From Paraphaeosphaeria minitans (lineage: Eukaryota; Ascomycota; Dothideomycetes; Pleosporales; Didymosphaeriaceae), in NCBI GenBank assembly GCA_015832175.1, contig WJXW01000001.1, forward strand, positions 3,410,001-3,474,000: a stretch of 64,000 nucleotides of DNA, given 5' to 3'. Within the stretch, counting starts at the first letter, position 1. Each line of letters begins with the position of its first letter. A program made the position numbers and the translations under genes. Below the pieces are notes generated by a model. That model made no database searches, was not told where the DNA came from, and worked only from the letters and a program-made list of their open reading frames with translations. Positions 56,797 to 64,000 of this stretch are shown here, piece after piece.

Positions 56797-57465
56797 CTAC
56801 TCATCGTCACTCACAAAGTCATCGTCATCGTCATCGTCATCGTCAACGTCATCGTCATCGGCGTCATCTTCATCCTCGCCTCCACCCAAGAAGTGTGCAT
56901 CATCCTCCTCATCCTCCTCCTCAGTCAACTCTGTGTCGCCGTCCAAGAAGTCCTCGTCCTTGAGCATGCACTCCTGGCGCTCTTTCCGCTCCTTCTCCTT
57001 CTGCTTGGCCTCGTCCATGACAATCTTGGTGGCCAGAACCTGCTCGGCCTTCGCGGCGGCGACGTCGGAGGCGTGCATGTAGCGGGCGAGCGAGCGCGCG
57101 ATCTGGTCTTCGGAGTAGGAACGGCGAAGTCGGCACATCAGGGCGTCCACATCCTTCTGGGTGAGCGGCTGTTCCACGGCTGGAAGGCAGAGCATGCGGC
57201 CGCAGCCAGCAGAGGGACAGGTGGTCCCGATCTGCAACCAGGCCTTCAGGCAGTCGAGGCCGTGGATGTGGCCGCAAGATTTGATGCGGACTGCAGGGTG
57301 ATGGCGATTGTGGTTCTTGTCACCAGCCTTGGTGTTTGCGGAAGGCTGGACGAGATCGAGGGGCTCCAGACAGATATCGCAGTCGCGGGAGATGTGGTAG
57401 ACGCTGGGGCGGATGTGATCTATACCATGCATTCCGAACTCGGCTCCGGTGTTGTAGACCGTCAT
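56797..57465 (-). CDS. RING-finger protein with acidic tail (RING-1 of a local array)
   Basis: Intronless 222-aa frame. The RING shows CDICLEPLDL (about residues 29-38), a His/Asn-rich linker, then VRIKSCGHIHGLDCLKAWLQ and TTCPSAGC. A long helix (EAKQKEKERKERQECM) and then an Asp/Glu-rich tail of about 50 residues follow. RING proteins of this kind are usually E3 ubiquitin ligases that recruit an E2. The acidic tail is encoded by a GAC/GAT-rich run at 56815-56870. Two similar RING loci follow at higher coordinates on the same strand, so this looks like the intact member of a tandem family. Confidence 0.75.
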   Translation of the reverse strand: MTVYNTGAEFGMHGIDHIRPSVYHISRDCDICLEPLDLVQPSANTKAGDKNHNRHHPAVRIKSCGHIHGLDCLKAWLQIGTTCPSAGCGRMLCLPAVEQPLTQKDVDALMCRLRRSYSEDQIARSLARYMHASDVAAAKAEQVLATKIVMDEAKQKEKERKERQECMLKDEDFLDGDTELTEEEDEEDDAHFLGGGEDEDDADDDDVDDDDDDDDDFVSDDE

Positions 57466-58203
57466 TTCGTATGTTGATCGTTGGTATATGAGCGTGCGTA
57501 GGCTTTATGAGTTCTGTTCGGGATTGATCGACCTGCTGGTCGAGCGTATCGAGGGTGCATCTGGGGAACATCGCGTGTTCATATACGGTACTGTAGTTGT
57601 CGCCAAAGAAAGCATGAGCCCCACCGATACTGCGAGGGTGAAAATAAAAAAAAACACTGCTGGCTCATGGATTTTTCAAGCCATGCAGGTGAAATTTCCA
57701 TGCATGGGTTGATATTTTTCGAAAACTATGCGCTCCCTCCCAGGGCAAACAGAAATGAGATGGTTCGTACTGGAGTCGAGCCAAATGCTGTCCAAGAGGC
57801 GAAGTTGCGCCTTGAATAGATAGCTGCTCTGCAGGATGATCAGCACATCGAGATCCACGATCCCTGCTTCGATACCTCTGCGCAGCGAGCGAAATTCTAG
57901 AGCTGGCTTTCATGGACAAAGCTGGGATAGAATATGAAACCAACACACTTGTCTGAGCGAAGCCTTCTTCAAGTCTACATTTTCAACGACTTCAATCGCA
58001 TCCTCTGCACCTTCCACTCAAACAAATTGCCTTATTGCGGCACTGCTGCCTACCTTTATGCAAGCCTCGCTTCTGCCACTAACCTTACCGCAAGCTACCC
58101 TCCTTTTCGTCTCCAACGCTCCTGAACCACCTCTTCTGCCTTGGTCCTATAACTTCCTTCGTGCAGACAGCCGTGTCCCTCCGGCGTCAGCCACAGCTGA
58201 TCA
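57466..58203. other. spacer with a possible RING-gene tail fragment
   Basis: About 740 bp. On the minus strand at about 57676-57905 a frame reads ALEFRSLRRGIEAGIVDLDV followed by a helix. It loosely resembles the tail-like frame after RING-3 (GIIDLESTISHLQ), so it could be a decayed C-terminus. I do not count it as a gene. Confidence 0.35.
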
Positions 58204-58885
58204 CTAGAACAGCGGAATCGCCGTAGAGTCATAAACCTCGCTCCAACTAGTAACGTGTGCGGAAGCGGTCCTTCGTAGACCGAACAGTTTCATCCTGCAC
58301 ATGGGGCAGGAATTTGCCCGCTTGAACCATTCCAGCAAGCAGCCCCTCCCAAAGATGTGCCCGCAGGCCCTGATTTTCACCGGTGTATGAACGACTTCGA
58401 AGTGGGAGACGCTAGATTTGGAGTCGTGTGACGATTTTAGAGTTTCGGTGTCCCAGGAACCTGACGACATTAGCGATTATCTCCCAAGGCGGGAAGGCGG
58501 GTAGCTTGCTATCTTCGGCTACTGTGGTTTCGACTGTTACAAGAGCAGAGCTGCCGTTGCGATGGCGTTCATTGCGCTTGAAGAACGCCCTAAGTCGTCC
58601 AGAACGAGATGGTAGAAACTGATGATGGAACGGGTGAGCAGGCGATTTGGACCTTCGAGCCCGCCACAGCCTTCGATAGCTACCCCTCGTCTCCCTCATA
58701 TCCGGCTCGCATATAGTGTAGGAATCGTAACAAATGTCACACATGGTGAGCCCACCAGGCGTCTCGCGTGTAAGGTGGCATAGGCATTCAAGGCCGCCTC
58801 GCCTTAGGAAGGTCGACTTGTCTAGATAACGCATTTTCTTGAAGAGGTCGGAAGGCCCATGGAAAACGCAAGGCTTTCGTTGCAT
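58204..58885 (-). CDS. RING-finger protein split over two frames (RING-2 of a local array)
   Basis: The first frame runs from the ATG at 58885 with the first Cys pair in [16 protein letters not shown]. The second, in another frame, holds [38 protein letters not shown] and stops at 58204. A 49-nt intron at about 58461-58413 (weak GTTCCT donor, CTAG acceptor) would join them in frame. Otherwise a frameshift must be assumed. An unusually long 90-residue stretch separates the two halves of the RING. An alternative start at 58744 begins right at the RING. Confidence 0.5.
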
Positions 58886-59634
58886 ATGGGAGGAACTTAT
58901 TGTTGCACGTGGGCCAAGTTCCCAACGAGCGGCTACCTACCATACCCATGGTAGGTATCTGGTCCGAAGCCCACACCACGACCCCTCGCTGCCCCTCGTT
59001 TCTCAACAGGTTAGATGACACCACTCTCATCGATACCCGCCAATTTGCAATACAGCACGTTTTACAAGACGCGGCCAAAGGTGTGATTTATATCGAGGGA
59101 GAAACAGCGACTCAGCATGTGGCTATGCTGCCTGCGTGGACACGTACACTCAAATACAATCAGCCATCGCGTTGCGTATCTTTGGGGGTGAGGAAATAAT
59201 TACCCCTTTGTACCAGTAGTGCTGAGCCTCAAACCGTTGATTCCTGAGCATCTTCCTGTTGGTCCTGTTTCCACATCTATATGCATCTGACGTCCCAGCG
59301 ATACACCCCGGGTCGTCTCTCTTTCCGTGATCCACGTACACCGCCTGCGCCTTCATTCCTCTCTGACACTTCGTTCTCTGATGTATTGTTGCCTGCTCCC
59401 GCGACTAGCCTCACACCGTTTATCAGACATTTTTTCAAGGCTTTTTTGTCGCTGAATCCTCGAAACGAAGTAGCCGCTCGATTTCTTGCAGGTGGGATAT
59501 TGTAGATTCCAGGTCGATAATGCCGATGCTGCCCATATATGCTTTCGAATTTGATAACAACGGAAACCACGGGTCTAATGTTGCAGGGTCGAGCTCCCCG
59601 TTGTTCTTCTGCGATCGGCTCCTTGGGCGCATAT
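58886..59634. other. spacer with fragmentary frames
   Basis: About 750 bp. A CTACCTACCATACCCATGGTAGGTATC palindromic region lies at about 58933-58959. A short minus-strand frame (59632-59438, LDPWFPLLSNSKAYMGSIGI) follows RING-3 and may be its decayed tail. Confidence 0.4.
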
Positions 59635-60043
59635 TCAGAAAATGCCAGCAGACTTCGTTTGAGGTTTTCGTTGATCAGCGCTCTGAGACTCAGGACCTAG
59701 GTCTTCTTCGCAATCGAGAAACGTTGGCTCCAGAAACAGCTCCCTCCGGCATCTAGGCAAGAGTAGTTCTGATTCATTGCTGAGATAAGTATGCGACAGG
59801 GTGGTCACAACCCACGCAAGAAGCATACAATCTCTGGACTCTGGGGCTGGCTTATATGGGGCATGTTCGATTATGAACCAGCCACACCCTGAGACAGTTG
59901 ACCCCAAAAGCACGCTCACAAGTCTTGATATTGACGGCAGCGTGGTGGAAGTATCCAACGCCGTTATATCTACGCATAGTCGAAATCTCTTCCGCATCGC
60001 TGTCCTCTGTTGATCCGAGGTTGCCACTGGCCAGCACTATCAA
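59635..60043 (-). pseudogene. degenerate RING-finger locus (RING-3 of a local array)
   Basis: The frame 60043-59852 reads HHAAVNIKTCERAFGVNCLR, then VWLVHNRTCPI. It matches the VKIxxCGHxFGxxC ... CPxC pattern of its neighbours, but CGH has become CER and I find no first Cys pair upstream. It stops right after CPI. Removing 59855-59753 continues in frame as CRRELFLEPTFLDCEEDLGP, completing CPICRRELF. That segment starts ATAAGC and ends CCTAG, so it is a second apparent AT-AG intron. The loss of CGH argues that the gene no longer encodes a working RING. Confidence 0.45.
59753..59855 (-). other. apparent AT-AG intron in RING-3 (ATAAGC...CCTAG)
   Basis: Removal of this 103-nt segment joins TCPI to CRRELF, restoring the last RING motif. 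The donor again reads ATAAGC where GTAAGC would be normal. No clear branch site is seen. Confidence 0.4.
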
Positions 60044-60496
60044 TTTCCGTACCGATGCTCACAGGATCGCCGTCCGTTGTCGTGACTTCCTTGCCATCCG
60101 TTGTCGTGACTTTCCTACCGTCCGCTACCATGGCTCCATCGCCGTCCGTCGGTTTGTTACCTGGCCGTCCTCGTTTTGATACCTTCACATCGTCATAACC
60201 TTGCTATGAGAGAAAGAAGACGCGTCGCAGGTTTGGTGTTTCGCTATTTGCTGCGCTGCACCTACCCCTATTATGTAAATTCATCGTGCCAACTCCCATT
60301 TCTCTCTATTACGCTCACCACTAAGGCTCAATCACAGTTTAAATCTAAAGAGATCTGCGAAGTCACTTAATTGTCTACTGCTCAATGTTACACGAATAGA
60401 ATACTAACTCATAACCTCCTCAACTCCACCCCTAGTCTTTCAAAGTCATCCCGTGTCTATTTTAGTACCATCCCCATTCCCCACACGCCTCCAGCC
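60044..60496. other. spacer between RING-3 and the next gene
   Basis: About 450 bp. It carries two or three imperfect copies of a GTCGTGACTTCCTTGCCATC-type unit (about 60074-60125). On the minus strand these translate as a repeated KVTTTDG, which could be remnants of the RING-3 N-terminus. Confidence 0.4.
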
Positions 60497-63176
60497 TCAC
60501 TCATACAAGAACCTCTCATACCGTCCCATCCGCGGCGGCGTCTCCTCCATGACGTCCATCCTATCCTCTTCACCCAGTCTCCACCCCACAGCCGCAACGT
60601 TGCCTCTCATCTCCTGCCTCTCCCTCTCTTCTGTCGCATTCTCCCGCTCGTCCATCACTTGCCTTCTCGTGGCCGCGCGAGCAACCTGTGTCCTTCGACT
60701 TGTGACACCGCTCGCGCTGTCCAAAGTGGTCGAGGTGGACGGCAGGCCTCGCTCAGGCTGGCGGTTGAACGACAATGGAGCTGGAATTGGGGTGACTGCG
60801 CGTCTTGTGGGTTGACGTTGTGAACCGTCGGAGGGAAGATTTTGGCGGGAACCGTAACGCGGAGGAATACGTGGACCACGGATAGGATCCTGGTGAGTAG
60901 AAGGCGCAAGGCGGGAAGCAGTACTTGGGACAGGGGTCACAGTGTCAGATGCAGAGGGATCGTCGTCAGACGAGAGAAAAGCAGGGTAGGGAGAGTGCGT
61001 ATGCGGGTGGTTCGACACGTCTCGCGGCCTTTGCACCTGTGGGATGATGAAGCGTGCCGTGCCGGGTGTGGTGGAGAGCTCGCCGCCTCTCATGGCGACG
61101 TTTATGCCAACGCGGGTGGGTGGCGGCACAAGGCTTGCTCTCTGGCCAGACAAACGACGCGGTCGCAGTTCTTGGGTTGAGAAGAGCACGGGCGCGTTCT
61201 CGCTTGAGCGCTGAGCCGCTCTTGCTACAGGCACTGTTCTACGTGGGACCTGAGAAACTCTAACATGTAGAGTGGGGTCATCTACAGCAGCAGGCACCGG
61301 TATTGGCGCGTAGTCCATGCGAGCACGGATTCGACCCCTGACTCGACCGTGAGCGCTGTCATCGGATCCGTTCCATGAGCCGGCAGTTCCGGAGTCCCTC
61401 CTTTGACGATCAGTTACCCTGGAGCGGTTCGTCGTCTCGTCGTGATCTCTAGGAGTTGACGCTCTTGGTCCTGTCGTGTGGGTTTGTGAGGAAGCGGTCT
61501 TGACTCTTGCCGAGATCCGTTCGAAGTAAGCATTTGCACGCTCTTGAATCAGTTCTAGAGGCGAAGACAGATCTCGTTGAACTGCCCCGGCAGCGTCCTG
61601 GTCGCCCCCAACGAAGTCGGCAACGTTGATCAGCCCGCTGGACGGCATCAAACGATGTTGAGCACTTGACATCCTGTTGTATGGACTTGAGGGCAAGGGT
61701 GACGGTCCATGCTGGCCCAAAACAGCAAGATCGGGCGAAGACGTGCTTGGCCAGCGGGAGGGTGGAGCTGGCCGCAAGTATGCTCCGCTCGCTACTCGAT
61801 TCTGAGGCAGTTGAATCGAATAGTAAGCTCCACGACTTATCTCATGGCTGACTTGGTGAGAAGGCGCAGCACCGTCGTATTGCGATTGCACTAGAGTTTC
61901 CGGTTGAGAGTAAGTGCTACTGGACTGCCTAGATGAATCCGGAAGTTCATAAAAGGAGTATGGCTGACTGGTAGTGGATGCTTCACTGCCATGTCTACCG
62001 GACGTAGTTCGGATCGGATTTCCATATCCCATCCCATCTGTCCCGAGTGGTGACCAGTAGCGATCATTCGAAGCTTCAGAGCTGCCGTGAAGGCTATTGT
62101 TGTCATTGATGGAGGGAGGCTCGGGCGCTGGAGAGTTCCAGAAGACGTCTCCTGCGGTTGATGATTCGGAAGTATCAGGACGCATAACACGAGGCTGATG
62201 CGGCGGTTCACTGCTTGAGGACATTGTTCGATTGCGTCTGAAGGGCTGTGCGGTTCGTGGACGCGGCTCTGTTTGGGGCGCACATTCTCTGAAGTTGTAT
62301 CGCTGGTGAGAGTCCCAGTAGCCTCGTATAAACCGTGCGGGCGAGCTTGCCTCCGGAGCTGGTTGTCCATTTCCAGGTGTCTGTCCAGCACCGTTGCTGC
62401 GCCAGCTAGTCACCAATCTATGCCAAACTATGTACCAGGGATTCGGAGACTCACCCCGTAATTTCTTCCCCGAGACGTGAGATGCCCTGCGGAAGAGTCG
62501 GAGCTTGAGTGCTGTGACGGAGGAACGCGCAGACTTGGTTCCTCATGGGTGTTTCGAGTGAGGCTGCGTTGTCGACGTGTCCGTCCGTCGACGCATGATG
62601 GCGCGGGAAAGGCAGTTCGTCATTACCTGGCTCTGAGGAATTCGTTCTCGCCCGCCCCAGTCTAGGTGTACTGAGATGTCCTTTGGGTGGGGAGGGCGCT
62701 TCCTCGCTAGTGTCCCCTTGTGATGTTACAAGACTTGAATCTCGATCCTGATGAGCAGGTCTGAAAGGAAGTCGCAGTTCACTGTCGGGAAGCGGTACCG
62801 TGAGCCGCGCCGTTGTAGCACTTGGCTCCAGGGTCGCCTGGGCACGTAGAAGAGGAGAAACCGGCAACCCGCTCGACACTGCTTCGCTGCTTCCGACGAG
62901 ACGATCTCGAAGGTCTCCAGGATCATCGACGGACGAGTGCACAGCTTGCTGAGGTCTCAGGATCGGTACGTCACCGAGAGTGGTGATGGATTCATCGCGA
63001 GCTCGTACCGGCCCGCGCTTCAAGCGGGCTCGGAAGGTAGGTGGGAGGGAGGGGTTGTGAAAGCGCGCTGGTAGGGTTGCAGGGGCATTCGCAGCTTGAC
63101 TGCGTTCCATGCGCCGACGAGTCCCGTCGACATCAGCAGGTGTCAGGGTAAGTTCCGAAGCATTCAGTCGTATCAT
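60497..63176 (-). CDS. long Ser/Pro/Arg-rich, probably disordered hypothetical protein
   Basis: Two frames join through a GTGAGT...CTAG intron at about 62455-62406, giving about 876 aa. It begins MIRLNASELTLTPADVDGTR and ends PPRMGRYERFLYE. The whole protein is rich in Ser, Pro, Arg, Gln and Thr. A short helix (LSSPLELIQERANAYFERISA, about residues 535-555) and a charged helix near the end (QVMDERENATEERERQEMRG) are the only ordered-looking parts. I recognise no domain; it could be a regulatory scaffold. The start could be further upstream. Base positions inside the intron are uncertain by one. Confidence 0.6.
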
Positions 63177-64000
63177 GTTGGATGGTGTAGTGGTAACAGA
63201 TCAAAGCGTGGTAAGGTGTAAGTGAGCCAAAACGAGCCAAAACGAACGAAGATGCAATCCTGTGAGCACCCTCGGGGAGAGAGGAGAGATGGCAGCAAAC
63301 GGTGTACACACAACGGCCGAGGAAAGGGAAGCATGGTGGCTGGATGCCTCCTACCTTGACCACTCATGGCGACTATCTACTTGACCAAAGGGTCGCTGCC
63401 ACTCAGTGAAGGACAGCACGCACAGCGGGCGCGACACGGCATGGCAAGGACGCTGGAGCTACACGAAGACGAAGCTGCTGGTGCATGGGACTGCTGCATG
63501 CTCTCCCACAGTGCAGAGAGGGAGTGGGCTTTCGGCACCATGCGCGCGGTGCAACGTCGTTCTGCCGGCAGCAGTGCTCCGCACAGTGGGAGGCCGGATT
63601 CCTGGGCAGAGCATGCCAGCGGAGTAGCGTGCATGGCGAGCGAGATATTGAGTGTGCGTAAGCAGGCACGGGTAGGTACTCGGGCCGTCCCTCATAGTCG
63701 CACATGAGGCGGGAGCAGGAAGGGCGATCGAGGGCCGCTGGTGGGCGTCGGGCCATCGCAGGCGCAGAGGAGAATTTGGGCGACAGCATTGCGGTGTTGC
63801 GAGTCGTCGGCGGTGCATGGATGGGAATGGGGGTGGGCATGGAGATGGAGATGGGCATGGAGATGGGGATGGGCATGGGGATGGGCATGGGGATGGGCAT
63901 GGGGATGGGCATGGGGATGGGCATGGGGATGGGCATGGGGATGGGCAAGGAGAAGTAATGGGCAAGCAACGGGGCATGCAATGGGCATGGAGAAGTAATG
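63177..64000. other. window end, no supported gene
   Basis: About 820 bp. It holds the GGGATGGGCATG minisatellite listed separately and a short direct repeat (GGAGAAGTAATGGGCA-like) at 63949-63964 and about 63988-64000. Open frames crossing the minisatellite (Gly-Met or Trp-Ala rich on one strand, Pro-Met on the other) are repeat artefacts. Confidence 0.5.
63815..63957. repeat. 12-bp GGGATGGGCATG minisatellite
   Basis: About nine copies of GGGATGGGCATG from about 63850 to 63945, preceded by GGAGATG-type variants. The plus strand is G-rich with no T-runs. Copy number may vary between isolates. Confidence 0.95.

Noticed and set aside
63704..63998. Gly-Met and Trp-Ala-Trp-Gly frames at the window end
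   Set aside because: Produced by the 12-bp minisatellite.
1..64000. Repeat-induced point mutation as a cause of the lesions
   Set aside because: Several lesions are single-base losses and the neighbouring sequence is not depleted of C, so this process does not explain them.

Overview
The window looks like nuclear DNA from a filamentous ascomycete (Pezizomycotina, most likely a dothideomycete). The support is short introns (about 45 to 135 nt) with GTAAGT/GTGAGT donors and CTAAC/CTGAC branch sites, intron-interrupted housekeeping genes, gene-sized spacers, a rhodopsin-domain membrane protein, an aquaglyceroporin, and several copies of the lineage-typical LPxELRxxIY (F-box-like/2EXR-like) family. 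There is no operon structure, plasmid, phage, CRISPR or rRNA, and I found no convincing tRNA. The ORFs supplied with the task allow non-ATG starts; starts and exons below were re-derived from the sequence.

Layout. 1-103: 5' tip of a divergent gene. 317-3122: Yen1/GEN1-type Holliday-junction resolvase. 3678-5036 (-): Tam41, head-to-head with 5304-7249, Bir1/survivin. 8103-9134 (-): probable Cog7. 9989-14097: large fusion of a PARP-type ADP-ribosyltransferase domain and a UBE2Q-type E2 domain, carrying one apparent 1-nt frameshift. 15685-16832: aquaglyceroporin. 17356-19970: Cdc45. 20934-22772: two overlapping F-box-like genes. 24706-26874: ferric/cupric reductase with a Met-rich ectodomain. 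29184-30034: TATA-binding protein. 31857-33170 (-): Dlt1. 33929-34872: mitochondrial ribosome recycling factor. 35069-36345 (-): multi-lesion pseudogene of a polytopic membrane protein. 37657-44238 (-): Nup98-Nup96 (Nup145) precursor. 45324-46046: centrin Cdc31. 46328-47947 (-): complex I 51-kDa subunit. 48699-50045 and 50560-51064: proteins I do not recognise. 52317-52688: divergent P1-stalk-like protein. 53010-54208 (-): rhodopsin-domain protein. 55566-56339: F-box-like. 56797-60043 (-): three neighbouring RING genes in progressive decay. 60497-63176 (-): long disordered protein.

Most of the window is conserved housekeeping: DNA replication and repair (Yen1, Cdc45), chromosome segregation (Bir1, Cdc31), nuclear pore, basal transcription (TBP), mitochondrial function (Tam41, RRF, NUO51) and trafficking (Cog7). 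Neighbours are mostly arranged divergently and share promoters. I see no gene cluster for one pathway.

The least ordinary signals are: (i) splice junctions where the reading frame demands an intron but the terminal dinucleotide is wrong (AT-AG at 22021-22096 and 59855-59753, GT-AA at 40019-39976); (ii) single-base frameshifts in otherwise intact conserved proteins; (iii) the PARP-E2 fusion; (iv) the decaying RING array; (v) many small tandem repeats and TAGGTA/TACCTA palindromes in the spacers. Items (i) and (ii) could be sequencing or assembly error, and raw reads or RNA-seq would decide.
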